The position numbers and the translations under genes are program-made. From positions 1,123,960 through 1,187,959 of the forward strand of contig AP018794.1 in assembly GCA_009731425.1 (NCBI GenBank): 64,000 nt of DNA, written 5' to 3'. A model generated the notes under the pieces. The model had not been told where the DNA came from. It did no database searches and worked only from the letters and a program-made list of their open reading frames with translations. Of the stretch, positions 1 through 9,792 are shown piece by piece; the stretch's first letter is position 1; each line of letters opens with the position of its first letter. The stretch is from Lachnospiraceae bacterium KM106-2. GTDB lineage: Bacteria; Bacillota; Clostridia; Lachnospirales; Lachnospiraceae.

Positions 1-219
1 GAGTTCGATGTCAGCAATCCTTGCGAATCAATGTCTACTACCCAATTTATGAATCTATTTGAACGAGGATATTCAAGTAAACAGAGTAAGCAGATAGCAC
101 GAGGGTACGGATTGTATAATGTTAAGAAAATTGTCGAACAGTATGATGGAAGAATTATAACGAAAAATATAGAGAGAAATGAACAAAATTATATTATGAT
201 TGGAATATGTCTACCATAA
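1..219 (+). CDS. Sensor histidine kinase, C-terminal end (GHKL ATPase), partial
   Basis: The reading frame is open from the first base, so the gene begins upstream of the window. What remains is the end of a histidine-kinase ATPase domain: an N-box/G1-like stretch, then FERGYSSK and the G2-box-like GYGLYNVKKIVEQYDG, which is typical of GHKL kinases of the AgrC/peptide-sensing type. It ends without an extra domain. It lies directly upstream of an ABC exporter operon on the same strand, the usual arrangement for kinases that control peptide or bacteriocin ABC transporters, but that link is inferred from position only. The sensor part is not visible. Confidence 0.8.
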   Translation, partial: EFDVSNPCESMSTTQFMNLFERGYSSKQSKQIARGYGLYNVKKIVEQYDGRIITKNIERNEQNYIMIGICLP

Positions 220-234
220 TGGTTGGAATGAACA

Positions 235-278
235 GGGGATATAGAGGAATGAAATATGAATCATTCTTTTATATCCCC
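235..278 (+). terminator. Hairpin after the kinase gene
   Basis: GGGGATATA pairs with TATATCCCC and the inner GAATGA pairs with TCATTC, giving a long interrupted stem 15 bases after the kinase stop. The following bases (tattcgttcc) are only moderately T-rich, so it may be a weak terminator or a regulatory palindrome ahead of the promoter at 296-324. Confidence 0.5.
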
Positions 279-295
279 TATTCGTTCCTAGTCTA

Positions 296-324
296 TTGAA
301 CTCTACATGAAACGTGCTTATACT
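296..324 (+). promoter_or_regulatory. Sigma-A promoter for the ABC operon
   Basis: TTGAAC at 296-301, a 17-base spacer, then TATACT at 319-324, followed 33 bases later by the start codon of the first permease with AAAGGAGA as ribosome binding site. It would drive the three ABC genes independently of the kinase upstream. Confidence 0.6.
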
Positions 325-356
325 AAGAAAACAATATTGAAAAAGGAGATCACAAG

Positions 357-1151
357 ATGAAAAATTTAATAAAATCTCAGATAAAAAAGTATAGGTGGTC
401 GGTTCTAAGTGCATGCTTAATTGCTTCGTTATTCACTTGTTTTATGATTTATCAGGTTGCCAATAGCTATTCATTAGAATTAGATTTAGAAACGTGGGAA
501 ATCGCTACAAAGTATATCGCATTCTTGTTTCCACTATTGGTTGTAATTCCAACATGCTGGAGCTTATATTACGAAAAAAAGAATCGTTATTTAATTTATA
601 CATTACCTAGAATTTCTAAGAAAAAATACGTTTTGGCAAATTGGCTTGTATCCGCTCTGGCAGGTGGTCTGATTCTTTTCATCAGTATGATGATTGGTGT
701 CATTGTTGCTTTGTATGTGAAACCCGAGATAACAAGTAATCTGTCCTATATTGATCCAGTGACAGAACAGGCGGTATCGATATCTAATTATCATATATTG
801 GGTGAGATATTTGTGAAACAATCCTTGTTATATGGAGTTATATTAAGTGTATGGAGAGCTATCATAGGGATGATCATTGCAACCATGGGTGTTGTGTTTG
901 CTCTTTGCTTTGACAATATATTCGTAATTCTTACAGGCCCATTTGTATATGTATTGCTGGAAAACTTCTTGTTTTCAGTTCTTGGAAAACCAGAATATCG
1001 TTTAGTAACCTCATTTGATCCATCCTGTATTGATTTTCATAGGATAACAATTCAATCGATGTTGGTAGGACCCGCCATAGCAATCATTCTAACTGCAGCT
1101 ATTTATATTTATGTGATCAAGATAAAGAAACATGATCCATTTCAGGTATAA
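357..1151 (+). CDS. ABC transporter permease, ABC-2 type
   Basis: A 264-aa very hydrophobic protein with about six predicted membrane segments (first at residues 13-33, second after a WEIATKYIAF stretch) and a basic cytoplasmic start, as in ABC-2 permeases of bacteriocin-immunity or multidrug exporters. Start ATG follows AAAGGAGA. The next permease gene starts 4 bases after its stop and the ATPase gene follows, so the three form one transporter. No substrate can be read from the sequence; the upstream GHKL kinase suggests a peptide antibiotic, which is inference. Confidence 0.75.
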   Translation: MKNLIKSQIKKYRWSVLSACLIASLFTCFMIYQVANSYSLELDLETWEIATKYIAFLFPLLVVIPTCWSLYYEKKNRYLIYTLPRISKKKYVLANWLVSALAGGLILFISMMIGVIVALYVKPEITSNLSYIDPVTEQAVSISNYHILGEIFVKQSLLYGVILSVWRAIIGMIIATMGVVFALCFDNIFVILTGPFVYVLLENFLFSVLGKPEYRLVTSFDPSCIDFHRITIQSMLVGPAIAIILTAAIYIYVIKIKKHDPFQV

Positions 1152-1154
1152 CAC

Positions 1155-2666
1155 ATGAATCAAGTAAAGAAATATATTAGAAAAACAGATTATAGATATC
1201 TTGCATTTTTAACAATTGGATGCTTGCTTTTCTTTGTGAGTGATCTTAAAAATAGCGAATTAAGTCGAGAACAGTTTTTGCTACAAATGATAACAGAACA
1301 TTACTATATCACCTATTTTATGATTCCACTTTTTCTTGTAATGCTTTTTAAACAGTTGGAAAAAGAACAAATCATAATCATAATAAGGTATTCAACCTTT
1401 TGGAGATATTTTAAGCAAAAGATAGTAGAGCAGGTAGTAATGGTTGGAATATTTCTGTTGAATCAAGTAATTGTAATGATAGGAATAGCAGCTTTCCTTC
1501 CATCTAAAAATGCGTTTTTATCATTAGAATTACAAAAAAATATGAGATATGAAGTGATAACGGAATATGGTAAATACTTTGGTAAACCTCTTACTGCATT
1601 TTTTGTTAGTAGCGTCTATATGGGGATTGGCTTGCTTTTAGTAGCAGTTGTTATTACATGGATTGGACATTATTTTGAAACTAAAACAGCATCCCAAATT
1701 ATAATATCTATCTATTTGCTTATTGTAGTTGGACTTAAGGTGCCATATGTAAGTAACATTCCATTTTTATGTATGGATAATTTTATCGTATTTCATAGGA
1801 ATTTTTATTATCAGGGTAAGTTAGCGGTTAATGTAATATCGCTATTATTGATCTGTATATGGATCTATCGCAGTATCAAATACTCATGGGATCGTATCCC
1901 AGCATTTACTGGACGCAAAAGAAGAGGAATTGATCAGTATTATAGAAGGATACTTTTTTCAAAAAAAAGACTACTTATTATGATAGGAATCAGTGTTTTG
2001 CTTACAACTTGGCTATATATACAGTTAGCAGGAGAACCTATATCAATCAGTGAATATTTTCACAGATTATATAGTGGAATTATGTCAGGCAATAGAAATA
2101 TTATTTTAACGATATTCTCACTTGTGATTACACTAACACCTATTTATATGGTCTTACAATTTATTGAAAAAGAAAGCAGCAATCAAGGCATTACTTCTAT
2201 CATTCGCCTAGGAAAAACTAGTATTTGGTATTATGCGTTGATATGGAATGTGATGCGATTTCTAATACTGTATGTCTTAGTTATTTCTACTATTGGGATG
2301 ATGATAGTAACCATAAATAATGGTTATTGTATTAGTCTGCCAGATATTCATGAGGTTATTATTATATCAACATTCAAGTATCTAGATATTATATTGCAAT
2401 TCTTCCTGATCTTTGGAATATACTGTTATACGCGCAGTACCACAGTATCATTTTGTATTGGTTTAGGGTTGAATTTTATATCATTAATATCGTTTAAAGG
2501 AATCTTATTCAATCCAATGGGGTTATTTAACATAACAAGACTAGAGCAATTAGGTCAGATTGGGTGGATTCATGTCATCATTGGAATGATAGGAGCTTAT
2601 TTACTTTTAGTAGTATCACATGTATGGATATTAACAAAAGGACATCGAAGATTATTAATTCAGTAG
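1155..2666 (+). CDS. Large membrane protein, probable second ABC permease
   Basis: A 503-aa protein with roughly twelve hydrophobic segments in two similar halves (about residues 15-245 and 270-500), each beginning with a basic stretch before a membrane helix. That length and the placement between a small permease and an ATPase fit a duplicated ABC-2 permease. The ATPase gene follows after 15 bases with ribosome binding site GAGAGG. No specific family is recognised from motifs alone. Confidence 0.65.
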   Translation: MNQVKKYIRKTDYRYLAFLTIGCLLFFVSDLKNSELSREQFLLQMITEHYYITYFMIPLFLVMLFKQLEKEQIIIIIRYSTFWRYFKQKIVEQVVMVGIFLLNQVIVMIGIAAFLPSKNAFLSLELQKNMRYEVITEYGKYFGKPLTAFFVSSVYMGIGLLLVAVVITWIGHYFETKTASQIIISIYLLIVVGLKVPYVSNIPFLCMDNFIVFHRNFYYQGKLAVNVISLLLICIWIYRSIKYSWDRIPAFTGRKRRGIDQYYRRILFSKKRLLIMIGISVLLTTWLYIQLAGEPISISEYFHRLYSGIMSGNRNIILTIFSLVITLTPIYMVLQFIEKESSNQGITSIIRLGKTSIWYYALIWNVMRFLILYVLVISTIGMMIVTINNGYCISLPDIHEVIIISTFKYLDIILQFFLIFGIYCYTRSTTVSFCIGLGLNFISLISFKGILFNPMGLFNITRLEQLGQIGWIHVIIGMIGAYLLLVVSHVWILTKGHRRLLIQ

Positions 2667-2681
2667 AGAGAGGAAATAGAT

Positions 2682-3359
2682 ATGGAAAATAAAATAGAAA
2701 TACATGATGTAACTAAATCATTTCATGGAGGTTGCATTCTTAAGAATATTAATTTAACAATACCAACTGGAAGTACAGTCGGTATTGTAGGAGCAAATGG
2801 AAGTGGAAAGTCTGTTCTATTTAAATTAATATGTGGTTTTGTTAAACCAGACCAAGGAGAAGTTATTGTGAATGGTGAAGTATTAGGTTCAAAAAATGAT
2901 TTCCCTCAAAATGTAGGTGTATTCATTAATGAACCTGGCTATATCAGCATTTATAATGGATTTCAGAATCTTAGATATTTAGCAGACATTAAAGGGATCA
3001 TTAGTGATTCACAAATCTGTGATACAATGAAACTTGTTGGATTAGATCCTAAGAACAAGACTAAAGTTGAGAACTATTCACTCGGTATGAAACAGAAACT
3101 TGGTATTGCACAAGCGATTATGGAAGATCAGGAAATTGTTATATTAGATGAGCCATTTAACGCTCTTGATTATAAAACACACCAAGATATTAAAGAGATT
3201 ATTCGTATTTTACAAAGTGAAGAAAAAACAGTTTTACTTACGAGCCATAATTATGAGGACATTGAAGAATTATGTGATTATATTTATTTGATTGAAGATG
3301 GTGTATTAGAAGAATTATCTGGGTTGGCATTGGACAGATACAGAAATTGCAAAAGATAG
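2682..3359 (+). CDS. ABC transporter ATP-binding protein
   Basis: A 225-aa nucleotide-binding subunit. Walker A GANGSGKS lies at residues 37-44, a signature-like YSLGMKQKL near 133, Walker B IVILDEPF near 152, and the switch histidine in LLTSHNYED. The signature is the SxGMKQ form typical of exporters of the CcmA/bacitracin/lantibiotic class. It would energise the two permeases encoded just upstream. It is the last gene of the operon. Confidence 0.9.
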   Translation: MENKIEIHDVTKSFHGGCILKNINLTIPTGSTVGIVGANGSGKSVLFKLICGFVKPDQGEVIVNGEVLGSKNDFPQNVGVFINEPGYISIYNGFQNLRYLADIKGIISDSQICDTMKLVGLDPKNKTKVENYSLGMKQKLGIAQAIMEDQEIVILDEPFNALDYKTHQDIKEIIRILQSEEKTVLLTSHNYEDIEELCDYIYLIEDGVLEELSGLALDRYRNCKR

Positions 3360-3540
3360 TAAATGAATAATAAGGCAAATCATTGTGATTTAGGTCACGT
3401 TGGTTTGTCTCATTCATGATATTCTTTTGAGATGATATTAAGCCCTACAAATTCAAATTTGTCATTATCTTAATAATACTTGAAAGTCAAAAACAATGAA
3501 ATGATTATTGACAAGCAACAGATATAGCTATATATTCAAA

Positions 3541-3575
3541 GAGTGAATGGCATTCAAATAAGTCTCCATTCACTC
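3541..3575. terminator. 10-bp inverted repeat between ABC operon and IS remnant
   Basis: GAGTGAATGG at 3541-3550 and CCATTCACTC at 3566-3575 form a perfect hairpin. It is followed by ttaaaatt on the plus strand and preceded by tttgaata-complement on the minus, so it could end transcripts weakly in both directions. It lies 180 bases beyond the ABC stop and just beyond the 3' end of the IS3 transposase. An IS end is an alternative explanation, but I see no matching copy at the other side. Confidence 0.4.
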
Positions 3576-3614
3576 TTAAAATTATCATAGAATTCCCTAT
3601 TTACAGAAAAAATT

Positions 3615-4475
3615 TCACAGACTCGCTCCCAATGCTATTTTTATTCTTTTTTCATTATACCACTTGATATAATTATTAACGATATCAATAAACTCATCCC
3701 TAGTTACATTCAACCAAGATTTACCGTAGTACATTTCATTTTTTAATCTACCAAAGAACCCCTCACACGCAGCGTTATCAGGCGAACATCCTTTTTCAGA
3801 CATGGAGCGTACTAGGTTTTTTTGCTCATTCGCTCAATCCAACCAGGCCATCTGTAATGGCATCCACGATCAGAATGAATGATTGGGTGTTCAGAATTAT
3901 CCAATGTTGTAATAGCTTGATCGAGCATGCTGTTTACAAGGTTTGCATCGGGTGATGTTCCAATAGACCAGGTGACAATCATACCATCAAAGCAATCAAT
4001 GATTGGTGATAAGTATACTTTTCCTGCTGGTATATGAAATTCAGTAATATCTGTTAACATTTTTTTTATTTGGCTTATTAGCATGAAAATCTCTATGTAT
4101 CACATTCGCTACAGCTGGACTTATCTCACCCCTATAGGAATTATATTTTCGCTTTCTGACGGTAGGGATCACTAGTAAATCCTTACGCATAATTCTACGA
4201 ATAACCTTTTCAGATATCTGAATTCCCTCTCGTTTTAAAACTGCATAAATACGTCGATATCTATAACTCATTCCAGATTCCTTAAATATCCGTTCTATTG
4301 TTTTTCGTACATTTTTATATTTATCTGCTTTGTGTAAAACTTTTTTATGGTAGAAGTAACTACTTTTAGCAATATTAAGGGATTCGAGTAAAACATTTAT
4401 ACCATATTTACTTTTTAGAGCACCAATCAGTATGGCTTTTTCATGATTTGTTAAAGAGTTAGTACTGATGCTCAT
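3615..4475 (-). pseudogene. IS3-family orfB (DDE integrase), two frameshifts
   Basis: Reading the three frames together gives a normal orfB: N-terminal HTH_21-type region, then KPNKK/LTDITEF with the first Asp, SPIIDCFDG with a second Asp-containing strand, HSDRGCHY, and the C-terminal SEKGCSPDNAACEGFFGRLKNE with the catalytic Glu, ending WYNEKRIKIALG. The frame changes at an A8 run (about 4063), where the expected tryptophan codon is damaged, and again at an A7 run (about 3818). The C-terminus is also shorter than usual, so the ending may be lost. Inactive copy. Confidence 0.8.
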
Positions 4476-5134
4476 CCTTTTTTTAATAATTCAGATGATT
4501 TTTCTAAGATATCATGTTCTAACTGTAAACGAAATACTTCCTTTTTTAATGATTTGACTTGTTGTTCTAGTTCAGCCTTTTCATTAATCAAAGAGGTTGA
4601 AGTATTAATTGTAGAATTCTTTTTTCTAGACATAGACTTAATTTTCTCCGTACTAAGTAGTTTTCTTCTCCATTCATATAGGGTTGCTCTAGGTACGCCA
4701 TATGACTTTGCTATACTTTCAGCCGAATCATTTCTATTACAAAGTTCGATTACTGCTTGTTTCTTTTTATCTAGAGGATATCTTACCATATATTTACTTG
4801 TGTCACAACGTTTTGTCGAAATAGGAGAAGCTTCATCTATCCATGATCTTCATGTGATTTTTGATGGATAGCCAAGTACCTGTATTGTGTGAGACAATGT
4901 TCTCCCATGATTAAAATAATATTCAATAGCAGTATGCTTTTGCTCATCGGAGTAAATAGATTTTTTTGTATGTTTTTCAGGAAAACCACCTTGACTGATG
5001 TATTCTTTATACCATTTATATAAAATACGTCTAGATGGATAGCCTAATTTTTTTATTACAGGATCAACCTGTAGGTCATACTTAAGATATAATTCAATTG
5101 CTTTTCTTCTCTGATCATATGTATACATAGACAA
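4472..5134 (-). pseudogene. IS3-family orfA (HTH protein) with in-frame stop
   Basis: The frame reads continuously from 5134 to 4472 except for one TGA at 4850-4852, where homologous proteins normally have a Trp codon (context T-stop-RSW). Two tandem helix-turn-helix repeats (YDQRRKAIELYLKY and YPLDKKKQAVIELC) are followed by a leucine-zipper-like coiled coil (EKAELEQQVKSLKKEVFRLQ), the standard orfA plan. It overlaps orfB by ATGA, with AAAAAAAGG just upstream as a slippery site. Confidence 0.75.
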
Positions 5135-5219
5135 AATCCTTTCTAAAAAGTCTAAGATTTTGTCCGCATCCCCCTCCTGTCTAATGGATTACAATATCTA
5201 TTAGAAAAGGAGTTTACTT

Positions 5220-5690
5220 ATGAAAAAAATTACTGAGGAAACAAAGAAGAAAGTTGTTAAACTACATATTTAAGATGATCGTACGATCTCAAATCTGGCT
5301 GATGAATAGGACGTATGTACAACTATCATTTCAAACTGAATGCGTACATATCGTGAAGAATGCCAAAATAATGATGCAGCAAGATCTGAGTTAGAATTAA
5401 TGCAAGAAGTCCGAAAACTAAGGGAAGAGCTTGAAAAATCAAAGAAGAAAAACGAGTTCTTAAAAAAACAGCGCCATTCTTGGCGAAGAAAATCGGATAG
5501 TGGAATATCAATTCATTGAGCAATATCAAAAAGAATTTGGTTTACGTTGGTTATTAAAATGAAGGTGAATCTTTCAAAACGCATACTACAATTATCTGAA
5601 GCATACAAAAGCAGAATATCCGGCTGAAAAGAGTAGAAACATACGAAAGAATAAAAGCACATTATTTTTGAAATGATATTTATGCAATTA
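5220..5690 (+). pseudogene. Second decayed IS3-family element
   Basis: Starting MKKITEETKKKVVKLH, the frame hits three stops yet keeps the orfA pattern: TISNLADE helix-turn-helix, then a coiled coil (ELMQEVRKLREELEKSKKKN) and, after a frame change, the APFLAKKI ending. Traces of orfB follow (EYQFIEQYQKEFGLRWLLK, then NAYYNYLKHTKAEY). It runs opposite to the neighbouring IS. It has been dead longer, judging by the number of lesions. No ends identified. Confidence 0.7.
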
Positions 5691-5874
5691 AGAAGTGATG
5701 GTTTCTTATTTGTCTTGTGTAACTGTTTTGTATTATATACTTATGTAGTTTAATAGTATTCACCAGTATTTCTATTAAATATATATGCACAATTAGTATT
5801 TAACTATGATAAAATATAGTTGTTTTATAATACATTAAATGTATGTTAATTTTTACTAATAAGGAGGAAATAGA

Positions 5875-6522
5875 TTGAGAAAATTAATAAAAGATGATGA
5901 GCCACTACCTTCTCACACTAAATTAAAGTATTTTGAGTGTTACGCAAAAATAGTTTTAGAAGATATGTTTCCTAAAATTTTTTTTAATCTTAAAATTAAA
6001 GATAAACCTGATTTACAGAATAATATATCTAATATTGGAGTAGAAGTAACTTCTTCAGTTGATAAGAGTCATAAAGAAGCTGAAGCACTATATGCTGAAT
6101 GGAGTTATAAAGAAGATTGTAATAGGAATTTTATAGAGAAACAAATCAAAAAATGTGGTGCGAAAATAGAGGAGGGAATCTTAATTGGAAAACCTGGTGA
6201 GGATAGTTTTCTTAATGTAATTAAGCAAGCAAAGTTAAAGGTATTAAAATTAAATAAATATAGTCATTTTACTAAGCAGTATTTATTTATTTTCTCTGAT
6301 ATCCTTGCAGATAAACATATGTTGGATAGTGCATTAGAGGAGTTAAGAGAGATATGCGATAGGCCTAATAGCTTTGATTGTATCTTTGTACTTGTGCCTG
6401 AACAAATTTACATATTTGATTTAATAAAGAATAAATGGAGTGTACGAGCGATCTCAAATAAAAAACAATATGAACATGGAATGATAGCAAGGGAAATGGT
6501 GATTTTGGAAGAAAACAAATAA
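5875..6522 (+). CDS. Uncharacterised protein, possible PD-(D/E)xK-like nuclease
   Basis: A 215-aa protein starting at TTG (5875) behind a strong AAGGAGG at 5861. An early helix with Glu (FECYAKIVLEDMF), then KPDLQ and IGVEVTSSV about 15 residues apart, look like the E, D and ExT elements of a restriction-endonuclease-like fold, with Thr in the place of the usual Lys. A later region (QYLFIFSDIL, SFDCIFVLVPEQIYIFDL) alternates strands and helices. I do not recognise a named family. It is the first intact gene after the IS remnants and precedes a defence-type NTPase, which favours a defence role; that is inference. Confidence 0.5.
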   Translation: MRKLIKDDEPLPSHTKLKYFECYAKIVLEDMFPKIFFNLKIKDKPDLQNNISNIGVEVTSSVDKSHKEAEALYAEWSYKEDCNRNFIEKQIKKCGAKIEEGILIGKPGEDSFLNVIKQAKLKVLKLNKYSHFTKQYLFIFSDILADKHMLDSALEELREICDRPNSFDCIFVLVPEQIYIFDLIKNKWSVRAISNKKQYEHGMIAREMVILEENK

Positions 6523-6535
6523 TTTCATTATAATG

Positions 6536-6700
6536 ACACATTCCAGATGTTTAAAATAGTAGGAAATATATTAGAGCTTTTTATAGATGTAAAAAAGCGT
6601 TATCTAATGGAAAAACAGGATTAATACTATAGAAATAAATGATGAGTATGATGTTCAAGACTTACTTAAAGGTATCTGAAATTATGTATAGATGAATTAA
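6536..6700 (+). pseudogene. Fragment of an EYDVQDLL-type restriction-like protein
   Basis: At 6620-6679 the plus strand encodes INTIEINDEYDVQDLLKGI before a stop. The block EINDEYDVQDLL is a conserved signature I know from defence-associated PD-(D/E)xK (DpnII/MboI-like) proteins, where it is followed by a much longer nuclease domain that is missing here. Flanking bases in other frames give weaker matching pieces (FKIVGNILELF before, LCIDELKFHIS after). I read it as a decayed, internally deleted gene. Small remnant, so moderate confidence. Confidence 0.4.
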
Positions 6701-6735
6701 AGTTTCATATTAGTTTAAATGAAAGGAAGGACTTT

Positions 6736-9700
6736 ATGGAATATTCGGCGCATACTAAACCGGGAATGGGGGATCCATACTGGTATGAATGGTCTGTGGG
6801 TCAGAAATATATTATTGATATGTTGAATCCTGATAACGAAATAAGTTTTGTGGAACTACAGGCAGATGTTTCATTAGGACTAGATGATGTAACTGTAACA
6901 TATGAGAATGGACATACTTTATTTGTGCAGGTAAAACATACAAGGGCAAATGATACTTTGACTTTTGGTGATCTGGTTAGTACCGATGATAATAAGAAAA
7001 ATGATGAGCACAAAATATCACTACTTGGAGAATTAGCACAGTCATGGAATATAGAGTCAAGAAAGTATAGGAAATCAAAAGTATGTATTTTTACTAATAG
7101 AGTTGAAGGTACAAAAGTAACATCAACGAGAAAAGGTAAAAGATTTCAAAGACCTGCGTTATCTGTTTTTTTGTCCTTGCTAGAAAAAAAGCTAAAGACA
7201 GCAACCCTATTTTCAGACTTGAAATTTGATGAGTACAAAGAGGCCTGGGAAGAATGGAAAAAGCAAATGTCATGTATTAAAACGGACACAGATAAGCTTC
7301 GTTTTTTAAGATGTCTAGAAATTAAAACAAATCAGTCTAATTTAGATGAAATAGAAATAGATTTACTAAATCAATTACAGACAGTTTTTAGAACTAATAA
7401 TACTGTTGCGGTAGGTTTATTGACTAAATTAGATCATGCATTAAGAAATTGGACTTCATCTATAAGAAAACATTCTCGCATTTCTGTTGAAGATGTGTAT
7501 TCGGCATTGGCATTAGAAGATAATATTCCTGTATACAATCATGACTTAATACCAACTGAGCCATTCTTTAAAAGCCGTAATATCTTGGTTGATAAACTAG
7601 AGAGAGAATTAGTTTATGGAGATCATAAAGTGGTATTCTTATCAGGAGTACCAGGATCCGGTAAAACTAATATTGTTAGTAAGTTATGTAATAAAAGAGA
7701 TAGTTGTATTAATATTAGATATTATGCGTATGAGCCAATTAATCCTGCAAAAGAATATGTATCAATGGATGTATCACAACGTGTAAGAAAAGAAAACTTT
7801 TGGAATGAGCTTTTTAATCAATTACGCAAATTGCTTAGTGGAAACTTAAAAAAATATAATGTACCTGTAGTAAATGAATTAATGTCATTAGAAGAGATGA
7901 GGACAAGATTTTTTGAAATCGCATCAAATTATGCATCAGATGGTAATAAGCCATTCATCATTGCTATTGATGGAATAGATCATGCTGCTAGAGCAGGAAT
8001 ATTGTCAGAGACTTTTCTACCTACAATCCCTAATCCTGAATACATTCCAAATAATATTAAAATATTAATTTCTGGTCAGCCAAAAGATTCGTATAGAAAC
8101 TATCCTAGATGGTTATTAGAAGATAACTTACAAGTAAAAGAAGTTACTATTTCTAAATTGGGTTTTAATGATATTTTATCATTAGTAGTTCAACAATTTC
8201 CTCATAAAAACGAGATAGAATGTATACAAATAACAGATGTAGTATCCAGATATGCTGAGGGAAATACGCTTGCTGCTATATTTGCAGTATATGAAGCTAC
8301 CAAACAATCAAATGTAGTTTCATTGGAGAATGAACTTAGGTCTAGAAGATTAAGCGGTAATATTGAAGAATATTATCGAGTTATTTGGGAAAGTACAAAA
8401 AATAGTTTTAAATCTATTCCATATATCGATTATAAATTAGCAGGAATTTTTTCATATTTCAATGAACCAGTAACAGCCCGTAAATTGAATGATATCTTTT
8501 GTGGGGAAAACATATCACTGGGGATGTGGAAAAATATACTTAAATCATTGAAACCACTCTTACAAGAGAATGATGGTAAGTATACAATATTGCATAACGA
8601 TGTTCGGGTTTTTTTGTCAGGAATTATTAAATTGGATCAAGAACATATTACAGAAATAGCTAGCAATCTGGTAGACTATTATTTTAACTGTACTGATAAA
8701 AGTAAAGCATTTTACTATGATATATTTAGATTACTAAAAATGGCTAAAAGAGAGCATGAGTTTGCAAATTTCTATAATACTGATTTTATAATTGAAGCAT
8801 ATGTACATGGTGTCGAGACTATAGAGTTAAAACAGATTTCAAATGATATTTTAAGATTTGTAATTACACAGGATAAAATTGATTGGAACAATATGAGAAA
8901 GCTTTCCATAGGATTTATGACAATAGACCAGATAGAAAAAAGTAAATGTGAAGAAGAAAAATCTATTTATAGAGATAAAGCACGCGTTTTGAATGTACAT
9001 CCTTATGAATGTTATGTAGAGTCTCAATCAACTTGGACAGTAAAATTAATTGAAAAAGTATTATATCAGATAAATGAATTATATGATAATCAAGATACAC
9101 TGCGTGCTGTTGGACTTTTTAAAAGATGGTTTTCGGGATTAAATGCCCAGCAACTATGGGGATTTTTAAAGAGAGAATGGGGAGGAAGAGAGGAATTCCT
9201 TTCTCAAAACTTTCAAAATATAGCTAATGATTTTGGAAAATTCTCATGTATCTCAGAAGACGTAACTATTCTCAAGGACATAAAAAACCTTGCAAAGGAT
9301 CAGAGAAGTTTTGTGGCTTGTATTACTAATTCATTCTTTAATACAGCACTAAATACTATGAGTGGTGAGAAGTTAGCGAACGCATTGGAGAAACAGGAAA
9401 TACTTTACGCAGATACTATAGTAGAAGGAATAAAAATATTACTTAAAGATAAAAGATATGAGGATTTAGCAGTTCTAGAGAAAGTCTTACATGATAGACT
9501 TGTTAATAATAGTTTTGGGTTATTTTTAGATGTATTTATGCAAATTGCTACAAATACTGTCACGAATAAGGACGGCAAAGCTTTATTAAAACTATGGGAT
9601 AAATTAAAATATGTTGAGCTACCATCAAAAATTTCAGGGAATGCAATTGAATATTATAGTATGTTTGCAATTGTTGCTGGATATCTTAGGGTAGATGCAG

Positions 9701-9792
9701 AAAGATTCAATATTGCAGAAGAAATTATAAGTCGTTACATATCAAATTTTTCTTATAAAAGTCATTCCTACTATGGAGTTTTTTTTTGGTAA
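6736..9792 (+). CDS. STAND-like NTPase with N-terminal nuclease-like domain (Avs-like), N-terminal part
   Basis: 1018 aa in this frame. Residues 15-70 hold a PD-(D/E)xK-type pattern: Glu18, Asp50-Asp51 in GLDDVTV, and Gln65-Val-Lys67 in FVQVKHTR, as in Cap4/DUF4297-type effector nucleases. A P-loop GVPGSGKT lies near residue 303 and a Walker B-like IIAIDGIDHAA near 406, followed by a winged-helix-like part and a long helical region. Nuclease plus STAND ATPase plus helical repeats is the plan of Avs antiviral sensors and related defence ATPases. The frame ends after a T9 run at 9779-9787; the next frame continues the protein without a gap. Without one T the product would be 1960 aa. Start ATG follows GAAAGGAAGG. 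Confidence 0.7.
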   Translation: MEYSAHTKPGMGDPYWYEWSVGQKYIIDMLNPDNEISFVELQADVSLGLDDVTVTYENGHTLFVQVKHTRANDTLTFGDLVSTDDNKKNDEHKISLLGELAQSWNIESRKYRKSKVCIFTNRVEGTKVTSTRKGKRFQRPALSVFLSLLEKKLKTATLFSDLKFDEYKEAWEEWKKQMSCIKTDTDKLRFLRCLEIKTNQSNLDEIEIDLLNQLQTVFRTNNTVAVGLLTKLDHALRNWTSSIRKHSRISVEDVYSALALEDNIPVYNHDLIPTEPFFKSRNILVDKLERELVYGDHKVVFLSGVPGSGKTNIVSKLCNKRDSCINIRYYAYEPINPAKEYVSMDVSQRVRKENFWNELFNQLRKLLSGNLKKYNVPVVNELMSLEEMRTRFFEIASNYASDGNKPFIIAIDGIDHAARAGILSETFLPTIPNPEYIPNNIKILISGQPKDSYRNYPRWLLEDNLQVKEVTISKLGFNDILSLVVQQFPHKNEIECIQITDVVSRYAEGNTLAAIFAVYEATKQSNVVSLENELRSRRLSGNIEEYYRVIWESTKNSFKSIPYIDYKLAGIFSYFNEPVTARKLNDIFCGENISLGMWKNILKSLKPLLQENDGKYTILHNDVRVFLSGIIKLDQEHITEIASNLVDYYFNCTDKSKAFYYDIFRLLKMAKREHEFANFYNTDFIIEAYVHGVETIELKQISNDILRFVITQDKIDWNNMRKLSIGFMTIDQIEKSKCEEEKSIYRDKARVLNVHPYECYVESQSTWTVKLIEKVLYQINELYDNQDTLRAVGLFKRWFSGLNAQQLWGFLKREWGGREEFLSQNFQNIANDFGKFSCISEDVTILKDIKNLAKDQRSFVACITNSFFNTALNTMSGEKLANALEKQEILYADTIVEGIKILLKDKRYEDLAVLEKVLHDRLVNNSFGLFLDVFMQIATNTVTNKDGKALLKLWDKLKYVELPSKISGNAIEYYSMFAIVAGYLRVDAERFNIAEEIISRYISNFSYKSHSYYGVFFW

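Larger units (their letters stand above)
3600..5170 (-). mobile_element. Decayed IS3-family (IS150-like) insertion sequence
   Basis: Two overlapping transposase genes on the minus strand (orfA 4472-5134, orfB 3615-4475) have the classic IS3 layout: HTH protein, ATGA overlap and an A7G slippery run for a programmed minus-1 frameshift, then a DDE integrase. Several lesions (a TGA in orfA, frameshifts in orfB near 4063 and 3818) mean it cannot make an intact transposase. I could not match terminal inverted repeats or a target duplication, so both ends are approximate. A 9-bp inverted repeat (GACAAAATC 5130-5138, GATTTTGTC 5156-5164) sits at the transposase start side. Confidence 0.8.
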
